Positions 40,176-53,158 of a stretch of 64,000 nucleotides of DNA are shown one piece after another (within the stretch, counting starts at the first letter, position 1; every line of letters begins with the position of its first letter). The stretch is taken from positions 8,944,104 through 9,008,103 of the forward strand of contig NC_087190.1 in the NCBI RefSeq assembly GCF_035594125.1, written 5' to 3'. The position numbers were made by a program, and so were the translations under genes. This stretch comes from Scylla paramamosain (Eukaryota; Arthropoda; Malacostraca; Decapoda; Portunidae). The notes under the pieces are model-generated. The model saw only the letters and a list, made by a program, of their open reading frames with translations, did no database searches and was not told the origin of the DNA.

Positions 40176-41375
40176 TCAAGCATACTCCATACATGGACGA
40201 ATAAGGCCCTTGTAAAGAGTTAGTAACTGGGGGGGTGAGAAAAGCTGGCGGAGACGTCTCAGAACACCTAACTTCATAGAAGCTGTTTTAGCTAGAGATG
40301 AGATGTGAAGTTTCCAGTTCAGATTATAAGTAAAGGACAGACCGAGGATGTTCAGTGTAGAAGAGGGAGACAGTTGAGTGTCATTGAAGAAGAGGAGATA
40401 GTTGTCTGGAAGGTTGTGTCGAGTTGATAGATGGAGGAATTGAGTTTTTGAGGCATTGAACAATACCAAGTTTGCTCTGCCCCAATCAGAAATTTTAGAA
40501 AGATCAGAAGTCAGGCGTTCTGTGGCTTCCCTGCGTGCTATGTTTACCTCCTGAAGGCTTGGACGTCTATGAAAAGACGTGGAAAAGTGCAGGGTGGTAT
40601 CATCAGCGTAAGAGTGGATAGGACAAGAAGTTTGGTTTAGAAGATCATTAATGAATAATAAGAAGAGAGTTGGTGACAGGACAGAACCCTGAGGAACACC
40701 ACTGTTAATAGATTTAGGAGAAGAGCAGTGACCGTCTACCACAGCAGCAATAGAACGGTCAGAAAGGAAACTTGAGATGAAGTTACAGAGAGAAGGATAG
40801 AAACCGTAGGAGGGTAGTTTGGAAATCAAAGCTTTGTGCCAGACTCTATCAAAAGCTTTTGATATGTCCAAGGCAACAGCAAAAGTTTCACCAAAATCTC
40901 TAAAAGAGGATGACCAAGACTCAGTAAGGAAAGCCAGAAGATCACCAGTAGAGCGGCCTTGACGGAACCCATACTGGCGATAAGATACAAGGTTGTGAAG
41001 TGATAGATGTTTAAGAATCTTCCTGTTGAGGATAGACTCAAAAACTTTAGATAGGCAGGAAATTAAAGCAATAGGACGGTAGTTTGAGGGATTAGAACGG
41101 TCACCCTTTTTAGGAACAGGTTGAATGTAGGCAAACTTCCAGCAAGAAGGAAAGGTAGATGTTGACAGACAGAGCTGAAAGAGTTTGACTAGGCAAGGTG
41201 CAAGCACGGAGGCGCAGTTTCGGAGAACAATAGGAGGGACCCCATCAGGTCCATAAGCCTTCCGAGGGTTTAGGCCAGCGAGGGCATGGAAAACATCATT
41301 GCGAAGAATTTTAATACCTGGCATGAAGTAGTCAGAGGGTGGAGGAGAGGGAGGAACAAGCCCAGAATCGTCCAA
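40176..41375 (-). pseudogene. Jockey-like LINE reverse transcriptase (copy C, longest frame)
   Basis: A 399-codon frame with a complete reverse transcriptase: RKAYGPDGVPPIVLRNC, FPSCWKFAYIQPVPKKGD, SNPSNYRPIALISCLSKVF, then ALDISKAFDRVWHK (motif A), SGVPQGSVLSPTLF (motif B) and SYADDTTLHF (motif C with the canonical YADD). It continues through HFSTSFHRRP and [24 protein letters not shown]. All catalytic aspartates are present, so this is the best reference for the family. The upstream endonuclease frame (41595-42137) is separate and truncated, so the copy is not autonomous. Confidence 0.92.
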
Positions 41376-41594
41376 GGTAGAATTTTTAGCAAAGGTTTGA
41401 GCAAAGAGTTCAGCTTTAGAAATAGATGTGATAGCAGTGGTGCCATCTGGTTGAAGTAGAGGAGGGAAAGAAGAAGAAGCAAAGTTATTGGAGATATTTT
41501 TGGCTAGATGCCAGAAATCACGAGGGGAATTAGATCTTGAAAGGTTTTGACATTTTCTGTTAATGAAGGAGTTTTTGGCTAGTTGAAGAACAGA

Positions 41595-42089
41595 CTAGGC
41601 ATGGTTCCGGGCAGAAATATAAAGTGCATGAGATTCTGGTGATGGAAGGCTTAAGTACCTTTTGTGGGCCACCTCTCTATCATGTATAGCACGAGAACAA
41701 GCTGTGTTAAACCAAAGTTTAGAAAGTTTAGGACGAGAAAAAGAGTGAGGAATGTACGCCTCCATGCCAGACATTATCACCTCTGTTATGCGCTCAGCAC
41801 ACAAAGACGGGTCTCTGACAAGGAAGCAGTAGTCATTCCAAGGAAAATCAGCAAAATACCTTCTCAGGTCCCCCCAACTGGCAGAGGCAAAACGCCAGAG
41901 GCACCTTCGCTTAGGGGGATCCTGAGGAGGGATTGGAGTGATAGGACAAGATAAAGATATGAGATTGTGATCGGAGGAGCCCAACGGAGAAGAAAGGGTG
42001 ACAGCATAAGCAGTAGGATTAGAGGTCAGGAAAAGGTCAAGAATGTTAGGCGTATCTCCAAGACGGTCAGGAATGCGAGTAGGGTGTTG
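41595..42089 (-). pseudogene. Jockey-like LINE endonuclease C-terminal part (copy C)
   Basis: It reads [15 protein letters not shown], the SDH motif of the AP-like endonuclease. This is followed by [29 protein letters not shown] and the linker to the reverse transcriptase. The N-terminal endonuclease half is missing because the copy is 5-prime truncated. The open frame runs a little past the element into satellite. Confidence 0.85.
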
Positions 42090-44748
42090 CAACATTACCA
42101 AATGTGTCTTTTCATTGTTTTTGACCTTATGTATCAAAACACTAAAACGGATGCAAAAACACCCTTTCTGAGAAACAGAATAATATTACCAAAAGCGTGT
42201 GTTTTGAGTGTTTTTACCTTGTTAAGTACCAAAACACCACAATGCATTGAAAGCACCTTATGTGAGGAAACTTAAAGATATTGCGAGATGCGTTTATTAT
42301 GAAAATTTTCTTAAACTTTTCAGGTACCAAAATGCCAAAACGCGTGAATAGGACTCTACATGGAAAAAGAGAACGTGACCAAAAAGTGTAATTTTGTAAT
42401 TTTTCACATAGTTAGGTACCAAAACGCCAAAGTCCATGCAAAGCAACCTATATGGGAAATAGAAACGACATTACCAGAATTTTATCTTTTGAGTGATTTT
42501 GAGCGTGTTAGGAACCATAAAAAGCATGGAAAGCACCCGATATGGGAAAACAAATTAATATTGCCAAAAACGTTTAAGAGTATTTTTGAGATTCTCAATT
42601 ACGAAAACGCTAAAACACATGCAAAACACCATTTATGGAGAAAGAGAGTAACATTAGAAAAAAAAATGTATATTTTGCGTGTTTTTTTTTTTGTTTTCTT
42701 GTTACGTACAAAAAACGTCAAAATACATAATAAGTACCCTATATAGGATAAAGATATGACATTACCAGAGTTAAAATTTTAAGCTTCTGAAGTACCAAAC
42801 CCTTGAAACGGTTGTAAAGCACTCTGTATGGAGAAACAGAACAACATTACCAAAAACGAGTGTTTTCAATGTTTTTTTTTTTTTTTTTTTATTGGTAAAA
42901 AAAGAATCATGCAAATCACGTGATTTGAAGAAACAACAAAATTTCCAAAAACGTTTATCGTGAGTGTGATTTACGTCGTTAGGTATCAAAACGTTTAAGT
43001 GCATGCAAAGCACTCTTTACAGGAGAACAAAACGACATTACGAGAAACGCGTATTTTGAGTACTTTTTGAACATGTTAGATACTAAAACGCTAAAAAAGC
43101 AGTGAAAGCACCCTACATGGGAAAACAAAAAGACATTACCAAAAACATATCTTTCGAATATTTTTGAGCTAAAAACGCTAAAACGCATGCAAAATAGACC
43201 AAAATTAATAAAAACCTATAATTAGAATGTTTTGAGCTGCAACAAATACCATGCATATTACCTTATATTTAAAGATAAAACGATATTATCAGAAACGTGT
43301 ACAGTGAGTGTCCTTAGGTACCATAACACTAAAATTGGTGAAAAGCACTCTATATGGAGAAACAGAACAACATTACCAAGAAAGTGTGTTTTGAGTGTTT
43401 TCACTTCCTTAGGTGCCAAAACGCCAAAATGAACGCTAAGTACCCTACATGGGGAAACTAAAGGACATTACAAAAACGTGTATTATGAGTGTTTCTGAGT
43501 TTCTTAGGTGTCAAAACTCTAAAACGCGTGAATAGTATTATGTATGGAGAAACAGAACAACATTACTAAAAACATGTATTTTGTGGGTTTTTACTTTGTT
43601 AGGTACCAAAATTCCAAAATGCATGCAAAACACCCTGTATTGTGAAACAAAAGGTTATTACGAAAAACGTGTATTGTGAGAGTTTTTTTGAGCTTTTTAG
43701 GTACCAAAATGCTGAAACGCGTGAATTGCATTATACATGAAGAAACATTACTAAAAACATGTATTTTGTGGGATTTTACATAGGTACCAAAGCGCCGAAA
43801 TGCATGCAAAGCATCCTATATGAGGAAACGAAGCGACATTACCAGAAACGTATCGTTTGAGTGTTTTCAGCGTGTTGGGCACCAAAACGCTAAAAAGCTT
43901 TGAAAGTACCCTATATGGCAAAAAAATAAATAAATAAACAAATAAATAAAAAAACGTGTCTTTGGTGTGTTTTGAGCTTTTTTACATACCAAAACTCTAA
44001 AAAGCATTAAAAAACATCCTGTACTGAGAAACAGGGTAACATTACCAAATACGTGTAATATGAGGGTTTTTTTTTTTTTTTACCTATAAATATACCAAAT
44101 TGCATAAAAAAAAAACTATATTTAGAAACGAAATGATATAATCAAAAGTGTGTATAAGGAGTGTTCTTAGGTACCAATACGCTTAAACGGATCAAAAGCA
44201 CTCTATATAGAGAAACAGAACATTACCAAAAATGTGTTATGAGTTTTTTTTTTTTTTTCACCTTGTTAAGTACGTAAATGCCAAAATGCATGCAAAGCGC
44301 ACTATATGGGAAACGAAAGGACATTACAAATAACTAAAACGCGTGGATAGCACCCTATATGGAGAAACAGAACAACATTACCAAAAACGAGTGAACTCAG
44401 TGTTTTCACATTGTTAGGTACCAAAACGCCAAAATGCATGCAAAGCACGTGATTTGGAAAAAAAAAAATGGAAAAAATAGAACAACGTCTCTTTGAGACT
44501 TTTTAATTTTATCAGATACCAAAACATCAAAATGCATAGAAAAGTACGCGATTTGACGAAAAAAAAAACGTTAACAAAAACGTTTTTTGTGAGTATTTTA
44601 GCTCGCTAGATACTAAAAATATAAAATGTATGTAAAGCTCCCTATATAGTGAAACAAAACAACATTACCAAAAAAGTCATTTAAAAGTTTTGGAGCGTGT
44701 TAGGAACGAAAACGTCAAAAAAAAAAAAAAAACATGGAAAGCACCAAA
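42090..44748 (+). repeat. 95-bp satellite, plus orientation, main block 3
   Basis: About 28 monomers with the same five-type order, ending at an inversion junction at about 44746-44753. Confidence 0.9.
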
Positions 44749-44813
44749 TATATATGCGCTTTAGTGTTTTGGTATGTAAGAAAATTAAAAATACTCAAAA
44801 GGCACCATTTTGT

Positions 44814-44898
<85 letters not shown>

Positions 44899-45638
44899 AG
44901 GGTGTTTTTCATGCACTTTAGCGTTTAAGTACCTAACAAATTGAAAAGCACTGAAAAGACATGTTCTAGTAATCATTAATTTTCCCACATAGGGTACTTT
45001 GCATACATTTTATCATTTTGGTACCTAACAAGCTCAAAAACACTCATATCACACGTTTTACCAAAGTTGTTTTGTTTCTTCTTATATGGTGTTTTGTATA
45101 CATTTTGGTGTTTTGGTTCCTAAAATGGTGGTAATCACTCCTAATACACGTTGTTGGTAATGTTGTTCTATTTTTTCATATACTGTGCTATTCAGGTGTT
45201 TTAGCTTTTCGTACATAAGAAGCTTAAAAATACACAAGATTAGCTGTATTGTTTTGATTCTTATTATTGAGTGCTTTGTACCCATTTTGGTGTTTTGGCA
45301 CCTAACATTGTGGTAATCACTCATAATACACGTAATATTGTTCTGTTTTTCAATAAAGTGTATTTTGCATACGGTTCTGTGTTTTGGTACGTAAAAAGTT
45401 CAAAAAACTCAAAAGACCCGTTTTTGGTAATTTCTTTTTCAAAGATATGATTTTTCCATGCTTTTTAGCGTCTTTTGAGCTTAAATAGCCCAAAAATAGT
45501 CAAAATACACGTTTTTTGATAATGCTGTTCTGCTCTTTTTTCCATATAGGGTGTTCTGCGTACGTTTTGGCGTATTGGTAGGTGAGAAGCTGAGAAGTAC
45601 TTTAAAGACACGTTTTTGGTAATTTTCTTTTCCCATTC
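44749..45638 (-). repeat. 95-bp satellite, minus orientation, with (CT)n
   Basis: Minus-oriented monomers. A CT run lies at 44817-44894. The junction and CT run mirror those at 29101-29245. Confidence 0.88.
44817..44894. repeat. (CT)n microsatellite
   Basis: A perfect CT run of about 78 bases. It is the counterpart of 29178-29245, and both are followed by CAAATAGGGTG. Confidence 0.95.
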
Positions 45639-46055
45639 TTTTTTTTTTTTTTTTATGTAGGAAGGACACTGGCCAAGGGTAACAAAAATCCAATAAAAAA
45701 AAAAGTGCCCACTGAAATGCCAGTCCCATAAAAGGGTCAAAGCAGTAGTCAGAAAATTGTCTTGAAACCTCCCTCTTGAAGGAATTCAAGTCATAGAAAG
45801 GTGGAAATACAGAAGCAGGCAGGGAGTTCCAGAGTTTACCAGAGAAAGGGATGAATTATTGAGAATACTGGTTAACTCGTGTTAGAGAGGTGGACAGAAT
45901 AGGGATGACAGAAAGAAGAAAGTCTTGCTCTGCGAGGCCGCGGGAGGAGGGGAGGCATGCAGTTAGCAAGATCAGAAGAGCAGTTAGCATAAAAATAGCG
46001 GAAGAAGACAGCTAGAGATGCAACATGGCGGCAGTGAGAGAGAGGGTGAAGACAG

Positions 46056-47592
46056 TCATTTAGAGGAGAGGAGTTGATGAGACGAAAAGCTTTTGATTCC
46101 ACCCTGTCTAGAAGAGCAGTATGAGTGGACCCCCCCCCCCCAGACATGTGAAGCATACTCCATACATGGATGGATAAGGTCCTTGTACAGAGTTAGCAGC
46201 TGTTGGGGTGAGAAAAACTGGCGGAGACGTCTCAGAACACCTAACTTCATAGAAGCTGTTGTAGCTAGAGATGAGATGTGAAGTTTCCAGTTCAGATTAT
46301 AAGTAAAGGACAGACCGAGGATGTTCAGTGTAGAAGAGGGGGACAGTTGAGTGTCATTGAAGAGGAAGAGATAGTTGTCTGGAAGGTTGTGTCGAGTTGA
46401 CAGATGGAGGAATTTAATTTTTGAGGCTTTGAACAATACCAAGTTTGCTCTGCTCCAATCAGAAATTTTAGAAAGATCAGAAGTCAAGCGTTCTGTAGCT
46501 TCCCTGCGTGAAATGTTTACCTCCTGAAGGGCTGGACGTCTATGAAAAGACGTGGAAAAGTGCAGGGTGGTATCATCAGTGTAGGAATGGATAGGACAAG
46601 AAGTTTGGTTTAGAAGATCATTAATGAATAATAAGAAAAGAGTGGGTGACACAACAGAGCCCTGAGGAACACCACTGTTAATAGATTTAGGAGAAGAACA
46701 GTGACCGTCTACCACAGCAGCAATAGAACGGTCAGAAAGGCAACTTGAGATGAAGTTACAGAGAGAAGGATAGAAACCGTAGGAGGGTAGTTTGGAAATC
46801 AAAGCTTTGTGCCAGACTCTATCAAAAGCTTTTGATATGTCCATGGCAACAGCAAAAGTTTCACCAAAATCTCTAAAAGAGGATGACCAAGACTCAGTAA
46901 GGAAAGCCAATAGAGCGGCCTTGGCGGAACCCATACTGGCGATCAGATAGAAGGTTGTGAAGTGATAGATGTTTAAGAATCTTCCTGTTGAGGATAGATT
47001 AAAAAACTTTAGATAAGCAGGAAATTAAAGCAATAGGACGGTAGTTTGAGGGATTAGAGCGGTCACCCTTTTTAGGAACAAGTTGAATGTAGGCAAACTT
47101 CCAGCAAGAAGGAAAGGTAGATGTTGACAGACAGAGTTGAAAGAGTTTGACTAGGCAAGGTGCAAGCACGAAGGCACAGTTTCGGAGAGCAATAGAAGGG
47201 ACCCCATCAGGTCCATAAGCCTTCCGAGGGTTTAGGCCAGCGAGGGCATGGAAAACATCATTGCGAAGAATTTTAATAGGTGGCATGAAGTAGTCAGAAG
47301 GTGGAGGAGAGGGAGGAACAAGCCCAGAATCGTCCAAAGTAGAGTTTTTAGCAAAGGTTTGAGCAAAAAGTTCAGCTTTAGAAATAGATGTGATAGCAGT
47401 GGTACCATCTGGTTGAAATACAGGATGGAAAGAAGAAGAAGCAAAGTTATTGGAGATATTTTTGGCTAGATGCCAGAAGTCACGAGCGGAGTTAGATTTT
47501 GAAAGGTTTTGATATTTTCTTTTAATGAAGGAGATTTTGGTTAGTTGGAGAACAAACTTGGCATGGTTCCGGGAAGAGATATAAAAGTGCAT
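46056..47592 (-). pseudogene. Jockey-like LINE reverse transcriptase, broken (copy D)
   Basis: Two frames cover linker plus fingers (46999-47592: RKAYGPDGVPSIALRNC, NPSNYRPIALISCLSKVF) and palm (46056-46934: AMDISKAFDRVWHK, SGVPQGSVVSPTLF). The motif C here is YTDD. A short deletion near 46910 (relative to copy C, the GDL segment) and a stop near 47000 separate them. Confidence 0.88.
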
Positions 47593-47822
47593 GAGATTCT
47601 GGTGATGGAAGGCTTAAGTACCTTTTGTGGGCCACCTCTCTATCATGTATAGCACGAGAACAAGCTGTGTTAAACCAAGGTTTAGAAGGTTTAGGACGAG
47701 TAAAAGAGTGAGGAATGTACGCCTCCATGCCAGACACTATCACCTCTGTTATGCGCTCAGCAAACAAAGACGGGTCTCTGACACGGAAGCAGTAGTCATT
47801 CCATGGAAAATCAGCAAAATAT

Positions 47823-48697
47823 CTACTCAGGTCCCCCCCAACTAGCAGAGGCAAAACGCCAGAGGCACCTTCGCTTAGGGGGATCCTGAGGAGGGATTGG
47901 AGCGATAGGACAAGATAAAGATATGAGATTGTGATCTGGGGAGCCCAACGGAGAAGAAAGGGTGAAAGTATAAGCAGAAGGATTAGAGGTCAGGTAAAGG
48001 TCAATAATGTTGGGCGTATCTCCGAGACAGTCAGGAGTACGAGTATGGTGTTGCACCAGTTGCTCTAGGTCATGGAGGATAGCAAAGTTGTAGGCTAGTT
48101 CACCAGGATGGTCAGTGGAGGGAGAGGAAAACCAAAGCTGGTGGTGAACATTGAAGTCTCCAAGAATGGATATCTCTGCAAAAGGGAAGAGGGTCAGAAT
48201 GTGCTCCACTTTGGAAGTTAAGTAGTCAAAGATTTTCTTAAAGTCAGAGGAGTTAGGTGAGAGGTATACATCACAGATAAATTTAGTTTGAGAGTGACTC
48301 TGTAGTCGTAGCCAGATGGTGGAAAACTCGGAAGATTCAAGAGCGTGGGCACGAGAGCGTGGGCACGAGAGTCATTGCGCACATAAACGCAACATCCAGA
48401 TTTGTATCGAAAATGAGGATAGAGAAAGTAGGAGGGAACAGAAAAGGGGCTACTCTCAGTTGCCTCAAACTCCTGAGTTTCAGTGAGGAAAAGAAGATTA
48501 GATTTAGAAGAGGAGAGGTGATGTTCTACAGATTGAAAATTAGATCTTAGACCGCGAATGTTGCAGAAGTTAATGAAGAAAAAGTTGAGAGGGGTGTCAA
48601 GACACTTAGGGTCGTCGACAGAAAGGCAGTCCGACCTGGGGACATTTATGGTCCCCTCCCCAGATGGGGACTCCGAGGCTGGTGTAGGAGTCGCCAT
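47823..48697 (-). pseudogene. Jockey-like LINE endonuclease with start codon (copy D)
   Basis: The first frame (159 codons, 48218-48697) starts MATPTPASESPSGEGT and contains FINFCNIRGLRSNFQSVE and LLFLTETQ, the beginning of an AP-like endonuclease with the catalytic N and E. The second frame (47823-48209) continues with [14 protein letters not shown] and [15 protein letters not shown]; the usual SDH is PDH here. The two overlap in different frames near 48210. The domain nicks target DNA for priming in LINEs of this group. Confidence 0.85.
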
Positions 48698-48950
48698 GAT
48701 AATTCTAAAATTTTTGAGTGAAGGGTGTGTGTGTTATTAGGTGCTTTTACTTTTGTGTGGAGAAAGAGAGTTGTCTTTAGAGGGCAGGCTGTGACTGCCC
48801 CCTTGTGTCGTGAGACACAAAGGGAAACGTTCAGTGAGGTCACAGCTGGGTTTAATGATAAGTTCACAGCACCCCCTGAACAGTGCTTTAGACCTCACTG
48901 GGAGTAATTATCGTTTCGGCAGGTGTCTACTGCCTCCTCCTTTAAAGATT

Positions 48951-50112
48951 TAAAGATATAGGGTGCTTTATATGCATTTTGGCGTTTTTGTACTTTATAA
49001 GCTCAAAAACACTAATAATACACGTTTTTGGTAATGTTCTGTTTCTTCATATACGGTGCTTTATATGCATTTTGGAGTTTTGGTACATAACAAGATGAAA
49101 ACACTCATGATAACGTCTTTAGTAATGCTGTTTTGTTTCTCCATATAGTGTCATTCACGCGTTTTAACGTTTTTGCACCTAAGACACTTAAAAACACTTA
49201 TACACGCTGATGTAAAATCGTTTCGTTTAACCAAGTCGGTTACTTTTGCATGCATTTCAGCGTTTCAGTATCTAACAAGCCTGAAAGCACTCAAAGTACA
49301 CTTTTATTGGTAATGTAGTTCTGTTTCTCAATATAGTGTGTTTTGCTTTGGTTTCACCATAGGAACCCTCAAAAGACTTTTTTTTTTTGTATTTTTTTTA
49401 TTTTATTTAGTAAGTACACCCTTCATGTGGGGTGCTTTTCATGTGTTTTAGCGTTTTGTTGCCTAACTTGCTGATAAACACCAATAGACACGTTTCTGGT
49501 AAAACTATTTTTTTTCCTCAAATTTTGGGGTTCGCCTGCATTTTCGCGTTTGTGCCTTACAATAAAAAAAAAATCAAAAGACATAAATGCATACTTTACA
49601 TGCATTTAGGCTTTTTGGTGACTGATTTCCTTAATAACGCTTATAATATACATTTTTGGTAATGTTGTTCTGTTTCTTCATATAGGTGGCTTTGTATGCA
49701 TTTTTGCATTTTACTGGATTTTGGTAATGTAGTTGCCTTTCTCTATATAGGGTGCTTTCCATGCGTTTTAGCGTTTTGGTATGCAAGAAGCTCAAAAGTA
49801 TTCAAAAGACACTTTTTTTTATTGTGTATGTGGTGTTTTGCATGCATATTTACTGTTTTGGTACCTAACACGCTCAAAAATACTTGTAGTACACGTTTTG
49901 CTAATGTTGTTGTTTTTTTTTTTTTTTCACTCAAGGTGCTTTGGACGTCTTTTTTTCCGTTTTTGTGTCTAAGATGGTGAAAAACATTCATAATGCGCAA
50001 TTTTGGTAATATTCAAAAGACATGTTAGTGATAATATTGTTTTCTTTTTTTGTATACAATTTTGCGTTTTGGTACCCAACACAGTGAAAAACACTCATAA
50101 TACACCTTTTAA
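48951..50112 (-). repeat. 95-bp satellite, minus orientation
   Basis: About twelve monomers between the 5-prime end of LINE copy D and the tail of CR1-like copy 3. Confidence 0.88.
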
Positions 50113-51476
50113 GAAACATAAGATCATAAGAAATAAGGGAAGCTGCAGGAAGCCATCAGGTCTTCACATGGCAGTCCCTGTATAAAATATACTTAGCTAT
50201 TTCCACCTGTCAACCCCATTTATAAATCTGTCTAATATTATGTTAAAGCCCCCTAATGACAGCTCTAACAATTTGATTACTGAGTCCGTTCCATTCATCT
50301 ACAAATCTATTTGAGAACCAATGCCTTCCTCTGTCTTTTAACCTAAATTTTTCAAGCTTGAACCCGCTATTTCTTGTTCTATCCTGGTTACTGATCCTAA
50401 GAATTTTGGTGACGTTCCTCTTGTTAAAACCCTCATGCCATTTAAAGACTTCTATCAGGTCCCCTACGTCTCTCTAAAGAATGTAAATTCAACAGTTTCA
50501 ATCTTGCTTCGTAAGGAATGCTCCTAATTCCCTATATCCTTTTAGTCATCTTCCTTTCTACTAATTCTAATAGACCTATATAATTCCTGAAATACGAGAA
50601 CTAGAACTGCACAGCGTGCTCTATATGAGGTCTCACCAGCGCCAAATATAGCTTTAATATTACTTTGGGACTTCGACATTTAACACTCCTGAAAATTAAT
50701 CCCAATACCCTATTTGCCCTGTTTCTGACCTCTTTGCATTGCTTTCTTAGACGGAGTTCAAAGCTATCTATACCTCGTAAATGTTTTTCGTACCCTGAAT
50801 CTACCAGAGCTTCGTTGTTTATTACATACCTACTGTGTGGGTTTCCTACACCTACGCTAAGTACTTTGCATTTGTAGATATTAAACTGTATTTGTCATCT
50901 GTCTTTTCATTCGTTCATTCTATCCAAATTTGCCTGCAAGGCGCTGACATCCGATTCTGACTTAATTAATCTACCTATCTTCGTGTCATCCAGAAATTTA
51001 CTAATATCACTACTAATTCCACTATCCAAGTCTTTGATATATATTACAAACAACACTGCCCCTAATACTGATCCCTGTGGCACCCAACTAATTACTTGAC
51101 CCCACTCGAATTCAGAGCCGTTGGTTACATCTCTCTGTCACCTATTGCTTAGACACAACCTCATCCAGTCTAACACCTTCCTATCTATCCCGTGCGCCTT
51201 AACCTATCTCAGTAGCCTCTGATGAAGTTCCATGTCAAACGCCTTACTAAAGTTCAAATATAGGATATCATAACTATCAACATTATCTGCCGTCTCGAAA
51301 ACCTTACAGTAAAAATTACTGTAAAAAACTTTTGTCTAAATGCTACCAGATGTTCTTCGCTATTATTTATTCTGTTATTTTACCTACAATATAAGTTAAG
51401 CTGACAGGTATATAATTAGACGTTAAAGTTTTATCTTCTTCCTTAAAGATAAGAACTATATTCGCCTGCCTCCACA

Positions 51477-51680
51477 TTACCGGTACCTCACTGATTCAAG
51501 TGATTTCCTAAAAACTGAAACTAACTGTTCACTAATAACTTCTTTGCATTCCTTAAGTACACTGGGATATATTTCATCTGGTCGTAGTGGCTTGATCTTT
51601 TCCGGCCTCTTCATTTGTTCCACTATCTCCTTAGTTCTGGTAACATCTGTCAGCTTCTCATTCTCTTCTGTCCTAAACAT
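51477..51680 (-). pseudogene. CR1-like LINE linker remnant (copy 3)
   Basis: 67 codons reading ENEKLTDVTRTKEIVEQ...DEIYPSVLKECKEV, colinear with 21984-22200 of copy 2. It is the segment upstream of the reverse transcriptase fingers. Confidence 0.75.
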
Positions 51681-51938
51681 CTGCTCACTATTCGGAATTT
51701 CTGTATGTTTTTTTTTCTTTCTTTTTTTCTGGTTGAAAACAGTTAAAAGTTAGAATTTTACTAATCTCCCCAGAACTGACCAGGTCTTCATATGCTGCCT
51801 TTAGTGGACCTATTGTTTATCTATTCTTCGTCCTATATACGTGATAAATCCCTTGTGGTCCGTCTTCACCTGGCTGGCTACCTTTAATTCATAATTATTC
51901 TTAGCTTTCCTCGTTAATTTTCCGACTGTTCTAACTAA

Positions 51939-52250
51939 TTAATTATATTGTGGCCTTAAAATCTCTTCCCCTGCCTTTAATCTCATATATGTACTTCTCT
52001 TCCGCCCTATGTAGTGTTTTAACATAACAGTCATCCATTTATTATCATTCTTCTGTGATCTTATTGTTCTATAAGGGATGTTTGCTAACTTTCCAGTATG
52101 TAATTTATCAACGAAATATTTATACAACTCATCTATATTTACTTTCCCTAGTCTTCTAATCTCGGCCCCCTCCATCCTCTCCACTCCATCTTCTACTCGC
52201 CTCGACCTCTCCTCGCCCATCTCATCATAACCTGACTCTCTAACATGCAC
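51939..52250 (-). pseudogene. CR1-like LINE pre-linker remnant (copy 3)
   Basis: 103 codons ending in VNIDELYKYFVDKLHTGKLA and KWMTVMLKHYIGRKRSTYMR, which resembles the spacer between endonuclease and reverse transcriptase in CR1-type proteins. Copy 2 lacks this part because of truncation, so the call rests on position and character. Confidence 0.6.
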
Positions 52251-53158
52251 ATATCTCCCCCTCTCTCACTACTCCGACCCCTCCGGATCCTTCTCCCCTC
52301 CTCCTGCCCTTCACCCTCACACCTCACCTCACCTCCCTCATCCTGCCTCATCTCTCTCAACTCTGTTCTGGACCATACCTCCCCTTGCGTCCGGTGCTAA
52401 TCAACTCCTTGGAGATACATCTTTAATTCCTTACTAGTGTTTCCAATTTTATTAGTTTCCTCCTATTTAAATGTGTACATAATTTCACAATGTTCACTGC
52501 TAACTAGCTGTCTTCCAACTTCTACCTGCGTGACTACTTCCTTCCTGTCGGTTAGAATTAAATCTAGAATAATGCTCCCACATGTGAGCTCTAAGATTAC
52601 CTGTTAAAAAAAAAATCCTGAATTACCTTAAGAAATTCCTCTACTTCACTGTTAGAAACCATCAGGCTCCTTTCGATTTTCCTAAAATTTAAATCTCCTA
52701 CAACACATACCTCATTGTACCTGCCTACTTTATTTCCTGCCATAGTGAGGTGTTAATTTCCTTTGTACTGTTCGGTGGTCTGTAAACTAACCCAAGTACT
52801 ACTAACTGTCATCCATCCTTAATATCTACTAATTTGGAGTGTGTTTTGCTATTTTAAATCTACTATTAATACAATTTTGTAATGTGTCCCTATCGTACAG
52901 CGCAACGCCACCTCATCTCCTGTTTTCCCTGCTTTTTTTTTTTTTTTTATAGAATATTGCATAACCATCTATCTTAACCTCTGGATTAAATACTTTTCCT
53001 GACATATCTAACCAAGTTTCTATTATAGCAAAAACATAAAAGTTCTCTACACACGCCATTCCTTTAAGCAAGTCTATTTCATTCTTCCACAATTTGTATA
53101 GTAAACACTAAAGCTATCCCACGCTTCTCTGAGCTACATACCTTTCTAGATTTAACTA

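Larger units (their letters stand above)
39680..42089 (-). mobile_element. Jockey-like LINE, copy C (5-prime truncated in the endonuclease)
   Basis: A minus-strand copy with a 23-base T-run at its 3-prime end, followed by the family end ATGTAAGAAGGACACTGGCC. It reaches into the endonuclease and stops at about 42089 (GTAGGGTGTTGC), where satellite resumes. It holds the longest reverse transcriptase frame of this family in the window. Confidence 0.93.
45639..48950 (-). mobile_element. Jockey-like LINE, copy D (apparently full length, ~3.3 kb)
   Basis: The most complete copy, from a T-run at 45639-45654 to about 48950, where satellite resumes. On the minus strand it has a ~250-base leader (about 48698-48950), an ATG at 48697, an endonuclease, the linker, the reverse transcriptase and a 3-prime end. 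I see no separate ORF1-like frame upstream of the endonuclease, so either the family encodes a single protein or this copy lost ORF1. Frame breaks occur near 48215, 47840, 47560, 46960 and 46100. Confidence 0.9.
50113..53158 (-). mobile_element. CR1-like LINE, copy 3 (old, about 3 kb)
   Basis: A minus-strand, strongly diverged relative of 21876-23650. It begins with the family tail (AACATAAGATCATAAGAAATAAGGG on the plus strand, split here as the reverse of the TTATGTTC tail) and includes a WVPQGSVL version of motif B near 51070. The linker frame VLKECKEVISEQLVSVFRKS is at 51477-51680 and a pre-linker frame KNDNKWMTVMLKHYIGRK at 51939-52250. AT-rich sequence up to about 53158 fits the position of the endonuclease. 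It has many stops and no long open frame. Confidence 0.8.

Noticed and set aside
39650..42120. A ~28-bp target duplication around LINE copy C
   Set aside because: Both flanks contain an AACATTAC...GTGTCT phrase, but this is the satellite monomer itself and recurs everywhere, so it cannot be taken as a target duplication.
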